Shown: one piece after another, positions 13,987 to 25,747 of the stretch | Position numbering within the stretch: the first letter of the stretch is position 1 | Layout of the letters: each line of letters starts with the position of its first letter | Assembly (NCBI GenBank): GCA_947561395.2 | Contig: OX387192.1 | Coordinates: 33,625,520-33,689,519, forward strand | Reading direction: 5' to 3' | Source: Buxus sempervirens | Taxonomy: Eukaryota; Streptophyta; Magnoliopsida; Buxales; Buxaceae | DNA: 64,000 nt | Made by a program: the position numbers and the translations under genes | The notes under the pieces: model-generated | The model's input: the letters and a program-made list of their open reading frames with translations, nothing else | What the model was told of the DNA's origin: nothing | Database searches by the model: none

Positions 13987-15198
13987 ATATTGCGAGAGAC
14001 TGTCAGAGAGAGAGAGGGCAAGTGGAGCTGGTGGCAAGCAATAATGTCTCATTTAAGTTCATCTAGATCTCTTGGCCCCACTCGTTTTTGTGTATCATAA
14101 TTTTGTATGGCTCATAGGTTATTCAATTCTCAATTAATGATCTGATTTGGTCGTCATTCTCTTTTAAGGTGAAAGGGATTGCAGCCTGAGCCCCGTCCTC
14201 TCATGGAGGATATGATGGATTTTAACAAATAATGTTCCAAACCGTAAGTGCATAAATAAGGCTTAAAATCAGTAACCATACTTTAAAAAACTTAAAAAAA
14301 TTAGAAAGAATCATTTAAAATACTTTCTAAGATAACAATTAGAAAATCTACAACGAATCCCATATGAATTTTATTAAATAAGTTTAATTTTAAAATTCTC
14401 ATAAATATAATCTTGAAAATTGAATGGTGTTAGCAAGTATGGAAACTTAAAGCTTGAGCCAAAACGGTTAAAGTCAAAACAAAATCTCCTTTTACCTAAC
14501 AAACAAGCATGACCAAGGTTACAAGTTAAACCTTAGTAAAAAAAAAGGGAAAAAGGCTTAACAGTGCAGCAGCATAGCCACAAAAAAAAGATCTACTATT
14601 CCTAAAATTCAGCTGACAACATGATTGAAACCATTTGCCATGAATTTTACCAAAACCCACCGCATTCACATTTCCAAGATTCCAAGACAAATGACTTTTG
14701 GTTGTTTCAAACGATCTTCATCACGCAACTAGTGGACCATTCTCATGGTCCAAGCCATAGCCATGCCATCCCCTGTTCTGTTCGGACAATTAATACTCCA
14801 ATCTGTGGTACATAGAGTGGGTGGGCTTAGGTCGATTCGAGTGGGCTTATGACGCTTAATTCTTTGGATTGGGACATATTCAGCAGATCCGATAAGCTTT
14901 AAATCTGCTCAAAGTATGAACTATCAAGTCCCACTTGCATCGCATTCCTGCCTTCCTGGCCATGGACAAGCTTACTTGTTACAGCCAAGAAGAAATAGAA
15001 TATGCCCCAAATTTCATTCCAAAAATATAATTCCATTAATGGAATATACAGGTTCTAATGAGATTAATTTATACGTGGATGATATCATAAAGGAAAATTC
15101 TGTCGAACACATGAGGCCAACATGCTCCGCATATTACAAGTATCTTTGAGCTTTAATTAGAAGGAGCCAAACAATGGGAGTAACATAACATCATCAAG

Positions 15199-15233
<35 letters not shown>

Positions 15234-17327
15234 ACTCTCTCTTGGTTGGATAAGAAGATAAGGCCATTGCTTAATGGATGGATTGCTTTAGAAAGAAAAT
15301 TAAAATTTTTTTTTCTTTTGGGTAGAGGAATTAAGCTTCTAAGTCAATAAATTAAGGGTATTGTATCACTTATTCTCAAATTGCAGTGTGGAGGAATGTG
15401 TGTGAGGTACTGCTGATGCAACCATTTCAGTAAGTTTGAATGATATTAATTTTTAGATTCTTTTATGCACCCAACAGGATAATTTATAGCAATAAGTTCT
15501 CTTCTGTTGTCAGTTCTTTCATTTTGATCCACACTTTCAGTTTCTCAATATCATGTTCACTAATACAGTCAATACTGAATTAATTAGTTTGTGTTTTCCC
15601 TTCAAGCAACAGAAATAAGTACATTTTATGGTTCTTCAGGTGCAGTATTGCAAAGAAAAACAAATGGTTCTTGGACCACCCCTTGCAATCAACTTACTGT
15701 CAACATTATTGGTGTCTTTTGGGTCTTTTATATCGGCGTCTTTTGGCGGCCTCTAAAGACCTATCTTCTTGTAGTGAGCACTGTAACAGAAGCATGTGTA
15801 TTGGATATCTTATCCATAATCTCTGTGCAACTTATGCTAGTCCCATATCATCTTGCTTTCTATGAATGAAATCTAAAAGGTCACACACATTCTGCAACTT
15901 CTTCATTTCTGTGACTGAAGTATTGAACATGAAATTTCATGACTAATTTGTAAACTAAGGAGGATGAGCTTACTTAATGTTGACCAAAAACATATGGATC
16001 TCAAGTTCACATATGCCGTCAATGACTTCTTGTCAAGTTTCATGAGCTTAAAAGATGAAGGGTATATGTGGACGGAGTGAATCTTACAGTAAAGGAAAAA
16101 ACCTTACTCAGAGATGTAGGTTAATCAGTCCCTTAATATACAGTCTGTGTGAAATATCCATATCAGATTGTGTTGATAAATGGGATGCCGACGAAGAATA
16201 TTGAACTATATGCATATATTGGAACATATCCTTATCCTTGGCATCTAATGATTTGAGATGCTATCCATATTCCATGTCATTGATATCACAGCTTAATTTC
16301 AAGTTATATTCAATCGGTTATCATCAATCTTCACAGTTTCTGATGAACAAACTCCCAACGTAATATTGATTAGTAAGGATTAAATGCGGAGTAGGCTGAT
16401 CTTGTCCATTGAATATTGGTAAGGATCTAAGAACTTTCTTCTACTGCAAATCCAAAATTCTCTATTTATGTACATATAAGACAATTGTACTGAACTTATT
16501 TAGCATAGGTCCAGAAACCAAACTAAAGGGGATTGCAGGAAGATCAAAGCTACACAGTAAATATGATTAAGCCACATTGAGAGCATCAAATCAAGGCCTC
16601 CAATCTGGTTGTACCTGACTTGCTTAACCATATACTGAGTTTTTCACATCAATAAATTACTGAGATGTTAATGCCTTGTTTAATGCACTGCTTGGCGATT
16701 CTCTAGCAAGATCATGTAGAATTCCGATGTGCAAAATATACTTACATAAAGGCGAGTTAGTGATCCAGGTTCATAAAACAATCACTAGCAGTAATTACAG
16801 TCGTAGGGGGAAGATCTCATTATGTGAATTGTTCCTCCTCGATCAGCATGTGAGTAACCTTACTCAGTAGGAACAAGGAGCATAGCTTATATAGGAATGC
16901 AAAGAGAAGCATCTTATAGGCCTTAAACCAAAATAATAGTAAAATTTCTTCACTTCTTCGCCTGATACCTCCCTTTGTAATCCCTATATAATCCTATAAT
17001 TTGGCCTTGACCAAATATCCAATTCCAATCAATGGTCTCATCCCAAAAGGAAGAAGACACTAGGGTTACTGCACTCATAGATAGTGATTAGTGACCTCTA
17101 GCTAATGGCTAGTGACCTATCATGAATCATGAGGATAGAACGGAAGTTAATCAAATCACTTACGTTTTCTTTTGGGTTGCATGGGAATCCACAAAATCAT
17201 CAAAAAGGTCAATGGATTCTAGTCCATTACAGCTTCCCTACAAGAAGGACCTGCTAACTTGATATGGTAAGGTCGTGTGTGTCAATCTGTGTAGTCCTTC
17301 AAACAAGTCTATGCACAAATATATGTC

Positions 17328-17370
<43 letters not shown>

Positions 17371-18860
17371 CCAAAGTTTAGTAGCATATATGGTTTCAAA
17401 CAGTCTGATAGCGTTAAAATTTCTGCAGTTACTACTGGGATCTATTCTCTCAGACAGAAAGAGATGGTTTAATATTCTAAGACCTTGGACAAAATTAAGT
17501 AGGTTCACAAACCATTACTTGGAAGCCTGAACAAATATGTTTGACCTTTTGCTCTTGCAGAAAGAACGACCAAACGGTCTCCAAATTAAGCCGCAGAGAC
17601 CTGAAAAGCAGATCAAATGGCGACGTAGATCAGTTTCTATATTAAGAAAATTAAAATGGGTTTGCATTAGCTACCTTCAAAGATCTGAACTCTAATTAAT
17701 TTGAACTATGGTTTATTCTTCTTCGTCCTTAATAAGCAGAATTTTACAAGTTTATTTTAATATAGTTTTACTGGAAAACAGATTTGTGTTCTAGTGGTTT
17801 CCAAATTCCTGAAAATTGATGTAGATTTATCAAAATAAAAATAGACAGCCATTTTCTGTGGTAGACTAGGTGTCCCCCGCCCCCAAAAAGGTTTTCCGAA
17901 TTCAAACAAAAGCTGTAGACCAGCATAAAAGATATTTCATTCTTAACTCAATTTTCAAGATCTCAGCAGTATTCACATCCTTAAATGGGACAAGTTACTT
18001 CAGAAGTTGAATATTCACATCCGCTTGGTACATGCACTTGCTCTACCTTGCTGTAATCAGAAAACTCAGATAGGAGAAACAAACTGTAAAAGTCCATAGA
18101 TTTACTATTCAAAACAACCGCATCTTTAATTCAGTAAAACCTAAAAAATCTCAATTTCTTGAAGATCTTTAATATGCAATCCATGATGGAGATTAGGATA
18201 CCCAAATCAATAAATCAGACTATAGAGGGAGAGAGGAGGAGGAGGAAGAATGGAGAGAGAAAGAAGATGAATAAGAAGAAGAAGGTCTCGATACATTATA
18301 GGACTCATATATGACATATATTCATTCATGTTCTTTCCCTTTATTTTGTGTACTTTCAGGTAAATAGATAGATGAACCAAGAGGGTTTTAGCCCCCAGTA
18401 TCATAGAAGCCTTAGACAAGGCAATATACGAATGATCAGTACATCAAGACAAATGAAAAAGCAACGGATGGCAACTAGAATTGTATCGAAATGCATTTAG
18501 TCCAGAAAAGAAAACGAAAAGCTCACACGCAAAGGCACAAGGAAGAGATGGATCTCAAGAGCACAAGTTGTTTTATAGACAGAAATCCTATCACTCAAAA
18601 CCCTAAAAATGTTAAGATCCTCCGGCATAACTTGAAGTTGAAGCAGAAGGAACAACTATCCAGTGCCGAAAAGCTTGAATAAAAGGGATCATATAAACGT
18701 AAAGATTACGGAAAGAAAGCAATAAATTCCAGAAACCCAGAAAAGCCACAACCAAACAGAAAGAAGATCACAGACCTTTTCTTGATTTTCTTCAAGGAAA
18801 ATCCAGAAGGGTATCTTGCACGGTGGTAGAGGAGAGGAGGAGGGAATCTTAAGATTTCCT
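13987..18860. other. Intergenic, AGO10 3' flank to MIR167
   Basis: The AGO10 3' untranslated region should occupy the first few hundred bases. Beyond that no gene is recognised. (GA)n tracts occur at about 15204-15230 and 17331-17368. The short open frames (for example 15591-15869) lack recognisable domains and are AT-rich. The 3' part of the MIR167 primary transcript presumably extends into the right end of this stretch. Confidence 0.5.
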
Positions 18861-18961
18861 GTGCTACCATCAACAGGTGAAACTGCCGCATGATCTGATC
18901 TTTTCCTTGACAATCAGAAAAGTTTAGATCATGCTGGCAGCTTCAACTGTGAGTGATGCAC
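18861..18961 (-). ncRNA. MIR167: MIR167 precursor hairpin
   Basis: Read on the minus strand, positions 18945-18925 spell the 21-nt plant miR167 exactly as I recall it (starts TGAAGCTGCC, ends TGATCTA). Positions 18895-18875 carry the complementary star strand. The duplex pairs along 19 base pairs, with one G-U pair and a single bulged A opposite the star. Below the duplex the stem continues for about 14 more pairs, closing with GTGC/GCAC at 18958-18961 and 18861-18864; the loop is about 29 nt. miR167 on the 5' arm with a long lower stem is the normal family architecture. Known targets are ARF6 and ARF8 mRNAs in auxin signalling. Which family member (a, b, c or d) it is cannot be told from the hairpin alone. 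Confidence 0.95.
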
Positions 18962-20697
18962 GATGAGATGCGACGGCTTTCCCTTTTCAGTATAGAGTAG
19001 GTTGCTCTCACACAGTATACTGCGCTTTATCTTCTTCTTCCTCCAGTTGACGGGAATCTATTCTTGAGCAGGAGGGATGAGAAGGATATAAATAGAGGGG
19101 TTTGATTTGAGGGGAAGAGAAGGATTAAAGCGGAATTACAATCTCTTCATACTAGTCAAATTTGGTGATTTTGTTACCATTAGGGACTGAAAAGCTTGAG
19201 ATATTTCAAAAATAAAACCAACAAAGAGAGAAGAAAAGGGTGGTCCTCAGGGAAGCAAATTGAATATTGTCACGCCCACTTCACCACCATGCAGACAGGT
19301 TAGTGAGAGTTTCTAAATCTACCAAGGGCATTTATTAGCTTTAGGTGGGGGACCCCTTTCATCTCTCTCTTTCCTCCTCTCAACGTAGGGCATCATCTCA
19401 TGAACCCAATTAAAAGAGTGTAAAATACAAGAGCAAATGGGGACCATTTTGCATGGCTTCTCAGATGTTGCATAAGGTTCACTTAAAAGAAAAAAAGAAG
19501 AAAGAGGAAAGAATCTTAACCTAACAAAATCATGTGACTCTCTCTCTAGCTCTCCTTCTCTCTCTCTCTAAATATCCCCCACTGATGCTGTTCTGGGGTG
19601 TGCATTGATATCATTAATTCCTTAAAGAAGAAGCATCTTCTGCTTCATTAGTTGTGTTGATTAATTTTTCCTTTGTAAAACATGGGTTCCCATTTGTCGA
19701 AAACTTGCTACACCTGCATCTGATTGGTACCAGACATACAGAAAAAGAGACATTACGATGAATTAGGTAACACTTGAGACATTAGTCTGTAAAGCCTTTC
19801 ATCCGCTAAAGGAAATCAAGAAAATGATAGGTTTCGACAATAGTTATTGCGATTTGGACATTCTGTTTCCTTTAATTTGATTTGTTCCCTTGGTAGTTCT
19901 GTTTACATGGAATCAAGACCTCAAGAGTCACTTCATCAGAGGCAATAGTTCCCAAGCCATTGGCTTGTTTTGGACTATTTTTAAACCATGATTAGTCTTT
20001 CATGATGCCTCTAATCTTCTTTTATTTTTTTATTCATAAGTGGTTCTAACTTCTAATCACCCGTGTGAAAATTCAATGATGCACCATCATCGCCCACTAG
20101 GTCTGTAAAGATTTACATATATGTCATAAACATATACATACATACATACGTATAATATTGACTTGCACCATGTGATTAATTAATCCTTGTCTCCAAGTAA
20201 GACAAGAAATAGTATCTAAGGGTGGGTTTACATCAGATTTCACAATAAATAAAGTGGAGATTAAAGTTCCATGTCTCTTATTAATATACTATAGTTACTC
20301 TTTTCAACTCACCTTTAACAACAATATATTGGTTCAGAAGTGCTTTGATAAAGACAAGGAGGAAGCCATGTTTAAGTGGGAGTGATTATTATTTGTTTTG
20401 TAATCCTCATGTCTCCATTAATACTTTTGTTCAGATCTGTTCTTAGATGGAGTAGTTTCAACACCTAGCTCTAACCTACTCATTTTCCTAAATGACATTT
20501 GAGAGGGCAAATAAATGACGGATGGCAAATGACTTCACATTAAATTAAGTTAATTGAGTTTTCAGATGAAACGGTTCAAATGGGATGCTTCAAGTGTAAA
20601 ATCCAGGAACTTTCCTTGTTTCTTTGATAGAAAATAAAATTTTAATAAATACATTTGTCTATAATATGGAGCTGTGATGGTTGAATTTGACTCTTGA
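18962..20697. other. Intergenic, includes MIR167 upstream region
   Basis: This is the upstream side of the minus-strand MIR167 hairpin. Apart from the TATA-like site and scattered CT-rich tracts (about 19540-19570), no gene or domain is recognised. Regulatory sites for MIR167 may lie here but cannot be identified with confidence. Confidence 0.45.
19087..19094 (-). promoter_or_regulatory. Possible TATA element for pri-miR167
   Basis: The plus strand reads TATAAATA, so the minus strand reads TATTTATA within CTCTATTTATATCC. It lies about 140 bases upstream of miR167 on the minus strand, a plausible distance for a MIR gene core promoter. The better match to the TATA consensus is on the plus strand, so its assignment to MIR167 is tentative. 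Confidence 0.3.
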
Positions 20698-21105
20698 CAC
20701 TACCAAAAAAAAAAATGATATAGGCACACCACATCTAATGGCACTTATACATAAGTGCCTTAATACGGCATTCCATTTGCAGAAGATTATGTACGTATTA
20801 TGGCATTTTATAAGAAATAACGTTATAGAACGAGTTATTACGATATTTTATAGAAAAATGTCACTATAGAGTAACTTATTACGGCATTTATAGACAAATG
20901 CTACTATAAATTTTTTTTTAGTAAAATACTTATTATGGCATTTTAGAGAAAAATGCCGCTATAAAATAATTTATTATGGCATTTTATAGAAAAATTCGGC
21001 TATAAAATAATTTATTGAAATGCCGTATTAAGGCATTTGTAACAGCACTTTTCTATTAAGTGCTGTTATGAGAGATGTTGCTATTTCACATTTTTTTTTA
21101 TAGTG
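20698..21105. mobile_element. Miniature CACTA-like (En/Spm) element, 408 bp
   Basis: The left end reads CACTACCAAAAAAA. The right end, read inward on the other strand, is CACTATAAAAAAAA. The flanking 3-mers are tga (20695-20697) and tgg (21106-21108), close to the 3-bp duplication made by CACTA elements. The interior is built of about five diverged units of roughly 45-60 bases with the theme ttacggcattttatagaaa followed by atgccgctataa, resembling CACTA subterminal repeats. No coding capacity. Confidence 0.6.
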
Positions 21106-22230
21106 TGGGAAATTTTTTTGTGAGACGTATATATATATATATATATATGGCTTTTATGATTTGGCTTAATTGGTTCTGGAATTTGCTTGCTGTTACTCCA
21201 TGGGGAAGGAAGGTCTTTCTACTCTTCTGTCCAATTGTCCTCTCTGACCCCTTTATTATGGTATAAAGGAATGCTAAGTTCCTTATAAATGTTGAATTCC
21301 ACCTATGTTCAACATTTAGAGAGATTTTTTTTAGATTTTTATCCATAACTTTTGAAAAGAAAAAGAAAAAAAACTTTAAATTCTTGGTTTAAGGATCGAG
21401 AAACTCTTGTAATTATTACTATGTATTTATAATATTTTCCATATTATCTTCTACTATTATTATGCCATTAAGTACAGCTAAATTTATGATGTGACAACGC
21501 ACATGGAATATGAAATAAACTCCCATCTAAACTAATTTTAAATTGATTTTTTAAAATATTCATTACAACATTATTTACACTTGTATTATCAAGTGCTATG
21601 CCATTACAATTTTTTTTTCCTGTAAAATGTGCAATTAAAGTTAAATAATCAAGTATTTATTAACTCGTCCAAATATATAAAGTTAAATCTAATTTTCTAG
21701 TACTATTAAAAAAATTTGTATTAATTCTTTTCTATTATGAAATAATTTTATAGCACCATTCCTAATTATGTCTTGTGAAAGGTAAAAATTGTGGTGCAAA
21801 ATTTTTAGCTAACATTTGATTAAATCTTTCATTTTTTTTTTTTTTTACAATTTTGAAAGGGCAATTCGTTTCAAATCTCTTTTTGACTAAAAGAAAAGGA
21901 AGACATAGAAGACCCACTAGTTGAAATTTGAGTTTGCCTAGGATCTCTGTTACCATTTTTAGGGACGCAAGACTGTAGATTTTTGTAAGCATCATGTATC
22001 ACAAGGACTTTTACAATTAATGTGTGCTTTGTAGTACACATAAACTGCTCTAGGTCCAATTCCTTTTAAATATTCAATTTTAAAATCTTTCCTCCCCATA
22101 GAAGTACTTTATCTTTTGCTTCTAGGTTTGGATGATGATACCTCTTCAATCGCATTATTTGGGGCAGTCTAGGGGTTAGGTCTCATCAAATCATTGGGTG
22201 GTAAAGATTGATTAATGAAGTCAATCTCTT
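21106..22230 (-). pseudogene. Relic of a hAT-superfamily transposase
   Basis: On the minus strand, from about 22230 downward, broken frames give EEVSSSKPRSK then STSMGRKDFK and, across stops, a spacing resembling the BED zinc finger of plant hAT (RICESLEEPER-like) transposases, including GNRDPRQTQIS near 21930. Further on, 21346-21230 gives ISLNVEHRWNSTF, matching the LDVxTRWNSTY motif of the hAT catalytic core. Most of the protein between them is missing, and frameshifts and stops are frequent. It is a dead element, adjacent to the CACTA-like insertion. Its termini were not defined. Confidence 0.6.
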
Positions 22231-23101
22231 CAATGGTAAGAAATTACCTGTGGTCCATTTTCTAATTGAATATAAAGAAATAAGAAATTAAACATCTGAG
22301 ATTTAAATAAGAAAAATAATCTTTTGAAGCTTGAAGCTTGAATCAGCTTTGCAACTTTGATTCAAACTTAGTACTTCACTTCTCAACTTTTATGCAAGAG
22401 GAATTTAGTACCCAAAACAAATGACAATTGAAAAGCTAAAAAATTAAGAGTTTGAATGTTTTAAAATGTAGAAGAGAGAAGATTAGAGTGGTTTGGAATA
22501 ATGAGAAGGTCTAGGGCTATCTATAGATATTTGAATTGGCTTTTTATCATTTTTACCCTCAAATATCACTATTATTTGGTAATCGTATGGGCTACAATTA
22601 TCTATTATTATGGATTTACAAGTTTAACTTTAAACTAGCTATTTTAGAAAGCCTTATTATTTAAAAAAAATCAATTTTTTATCAACCCAGTGGCTGGCTA
22701 GCCTTTTGCGTGCTAGCAAAGCTTGCTGACCATTGAGCCAACGTAGCATGCTGGGCCATGGCCAACCGGCACACCAATGCAAACCACCTAGGATGTGCAT
22801 AAATGACCCAAGGGCCCGAAAAGGCCGACCCAATGTGGCACAGGCACAAAATTTTGTATACTGAAATCTATACTATTAGTAAAGCCAATTCTGAAGAATA
22901 TTCCCCAAATTCTGGCCTTCCTTTTTTTTTTTCCCAAGGATTGCCCTCCAACAATCAAGAAATCAATGAGTATTTATTCCCAATCGAAACCGCCCAAACT
23001 TGCCAAGTAACCACTTATGTCTATCCTTTAAAAAAACTATCACTCAGGCCCATGTTAACCACCTATATCAATAGATTCTTGGTTGTAAATGTGAAAACAA
23101 A
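22231..23101. other. Intergenic, no gene seen
   Basis: Nothing recognisable as a gene was found. A palindrome-rich patch with gctagcaaagcttgctgacc lies near 22705. The open frame at 22803-23132 (109 codons) has no recognisable domain and runs into the next MITE, so I do not call it a gene. Confidence 0.5.
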
Positions 23102-23271
23102 GGATTCGGATCATCTAATGTTGAAACCCTAAAATGGTTTAACTATAACAAATCATTGCTTGCCTCCTGGGCAAGCAACATTCCTCAAAAAGTAAAAAAA
23201 TTATTTTCATTTTCAAATGCAGGAGAGTCTGAGGACTGTTGCAACGATTGGTTACTAGATGATACGAATCC
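23102..23271. mobile_element. Short MITE, same family as 41001-41216
   Basis: The ends are inverted: GGATTCGGATCATCTA at the left and, read from the right end, GGATTCGTATCATCTA (15 of 16 match). The left arm continues with similarity to the arm of the element at 41001-41216 (GGATTCGGATCATTTACGG). Flanking bases are A-rich, so the target duplication is not convincing. No coding capacity. Confidence 0.5.
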
Positions 23272-24201
23272 AAAAAAATCAAGTTTGTAAAGTCATTCTG
23301 GGAAAGCTTTTAAACTACCAACCGTTATAGTTAAATGGAGAACAAGTCAAATGCAAAATAGGTCACAAAAAGACAAGGCATAGTAATCTGAACAAACAAG
23401 TTTCCTGTGGGTCTCGTTTCCTTATCGTCCAATCATCTGATGGAAAGTTATATTAGGAGACTTTTCTTTTCCTTCAAATTCCACCAAACCAAACACAACT
23501 AATATATATAATACGAGTTTCTAAGCTCCTAAAGTGAGATATTGTGACCTAGCCATGAGACTCCATCAGGTTTACATTGATCCTCAAACTCGAAATATAG
23601 CAAATCAAAGAGGCAAGCAAGGTTAATTTGTTTAAATCCTTTTGCCAATAACCACCAATATCAAACAATGGCAATTGGTCCGTCCATAAGCAGTACCAAC
23701 ACAATCAACACCATCATTTGGAAGATAATCAATTCATTGGCTTGTTAGGACCGTAGCTGCTTTCTTTATTTCTTTCAAATTCATGTACAGAAAGAATCTT
23801 ACATGGTCCCAACCTTGTGAATTTTCATGGCTCCTTGAGCAGACCTATAAAGTCATCTGCCCAGGCCTACCCTCAAAGCCGTGCTTGGTAGTTACAGAGC
23901 CTAGTGATAGAACAAGAGCATGAAGACGTACTAGCTAGAGGGAGAGGATTTTAGCCATATTCTGAGATTATTTTCCTCCCTACAACCAGAACATTCTTGG
24001 CTTCAAATTGCACCCACTTTATCCCTTTTTGTTTTGGGAAAAGTGTTCATGGGTCAGTTAATGTTGGCACATGAACAACTGGGTGTCCTTGCCATTAGAC
24101 TCCATTAGCTTTACTTCATCTCCTCCACCTTTTTGGTACCCCTTTTTATCTTCAGAAGATGATGAGTCATAGCGTGAGGCTCTGTACTCTGTAGTGCCCC
24201 G

Positions 24202-24232
<31 letters not shown>
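24202..24232. repeat. 31-base C homopolymer
   Basis: An unbroken C run (G on the minus strand) directly follows gtagtgccccg. Such length is rare and may reflect an assembly or sequencing artefact, or an unstable G-rich tract. Confidence 0.9.
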
Positions 24233-24234
<2 letters not shown>

Positions 24235-24375
24235 TAAAAGAGCAAGAGAAGAGTCAGGACTAGTCAGTGCCTGTACTTTTTCTTGAACATCTCTAAAGGC
24301 TGGCGGTCCCCCCTATGATTCCATTTCGATTCGAACCAGGGAGGCGACAAATGGCAGTTGTAGGCCTATGCGGAA

Positions 24376-24849
24376 ATGGGATCGTTCTTTGTTAACGTGG
24401 AATTACCTCGTGAAGGCCCAGGCCTCGATGATGATGTGATTTTGTACTCGGCTACAGCTACATCGTACTTGGCTGCTTCAAAGTGCCCCATGGGAGACTT
24501 GAAACACACTCAACAGGAACTTAAAACCTACTTCTTCCATGCACGACTGACACGCCAAACATGGGAAAATACTGGATTCAAATTCTCATCGTACGTGGAG
24601 GTGATAAGATCGAACATGGTTTGTGGTAAAGAATATATGGGTAGCAGTAGTTTGTTTTGTTCTTCTCTTTTCTTCTTCCTGACAAGAGAAGTCAAAAAGG
24701 GGAGGACAAGGACGATACAAGATCACATGAAAACAGTCTTAAGCTCTAACCCTGGTTGTGTTATTACAGGACTTGGAGAGTTGGAGGAGGGCATCGGATG
24801 CAACCAGTTAAAGATATATACGACGAAAGGAAACCGTAGACAATTATAG
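24376..24849 (+). CDS. Unassigned open reading frame, 157 codons
   Basis: The longest plain open frame in the AGO10-kinase interval, starting MGSFFVNVELPREGPG and ending KGNRRQL. I recognise no domain. A hydrophobic patch (SSSLFCSSLFFFL) lies near residue 95. It could be an exon of an unrecognised gene, part of a noncoding transcript, or chance. Nothing in the flanking sequence supports translation, so confidence is low. Confidence 0.15.
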   Translation: MGSFFVNVELPREGPGLDDDVILYSATATSYLAASKCPMGDLKHTQQELKTYFFHARLTRQTWENTGFKFSSYVEVIRSNMVCGKEYMGSSSLFCSSLFFFLTREVKKGRTRTIQDHMKTVLSSNPGCVITGLGELEEGIGCNQLKIYTTKGNRRQL

Positions 24850-25747
24850 CTAGCTTTAGCTTTTCTGTTGGGGTAGAAGGGCCTGCACTTGACTGGGATG
24901 AGTTGGGTCTATGTTTGAACTTTTCAGACTTCCAGGTTCTTTTTAAGGCCCTAGCTTTGTTTTTGCCTTTTCCCCCAAATTGAAAAAGACCAAAGAGAGA
25001 AAAAGGTGCATGAAAAGTTTTACGTCGTTTGGCATGTTATGTCACATATTTTGATACTTGTATTAGGTCACCTTTCAAAGTGGAATCAAAATATGCGACA
25101 TTTTTTGATTGATAGCAAATTTTGATTGATAGCAAACTAAAAGTGGAAACAGCACAGAAGATTTACAATATTGTTCAAGCATTGCAAATCCCTCTTCAAA
25201 GCACATCATTTCTTTTAAATATTCTAAAAACTTTTTGTATGTAGCTACTATAATATTTAATTTTTTTTAAGTATTTCCATATTTCATTTTAATCCGTCCT
25301 TTTTTTTCCCTTTATACAAGATACGGTGCATTCCATTACTTTACATTACATTAAAACTCACGCAAGCGTTTTCATATAGAAACATGTTTCTTGGAACATT
25401 GAATGAATTACAAATTGAAAAACAGGATAACAAAGGCTAAATATTTTACCTCATTTTGGCTCGGCATAAATAATATCCTCAAATACAGAGCTCTCCCGAC
25501 TAAACTTGTACAGTTTGACATAATTCACTGAGGCTACTCCTAACGCTGGTCTCTGGAGCTAAGAAAAAAAATACGAAAGTGGAGGGATTGGGCCAAACCC
25601 AAATCTTGAGTCCCAAGATTAACGCTCAGAAAAAAATAATAATAAATTTATTATTACATCATCCTAGGCATTTAGAGCTGCAAAATTTTGGGTAGCACTA
25701 AAGGGATATTGATTAGTAACATGTCAAAGACCAAGTCGCTCTAATTC

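Larger units (their letters stand above)
23272..25747. other. Intergenic, includes poly-C tract and an orphan frame
   Basis: No known gene. The stretch holds an uninterrupted run of 31 C (24202-24232) and an unassigned 157-codon frame (24376-24849), each listed separately. A 17-bp inverted repeat (ATGTCACATATTTTGAT at 25039-25055 against 25085-25101) is followed by a 17-base direct repeat (ttttgattgatagcaaa) at about 25104-25137. The right end should contain the 3' untranslated region of the minus-strand kinase gene. Confidence 0.5.

Noticed and set aside
15591..15869. 92-codon open frame downstream of AGO10
   Set aside because: Composition and lack of any motif point to chance; no splice or promoter context.
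15204..17368. GA-repeat tracts considered as regulatory GAGA elements
   Set aside because: They are plain microsatellites far from any defined promoter.
22803..23132. 109-codon open frame, plus strand
   Set aside because: No recognisable domain, AT-rich, and runs into a MITE terminus.
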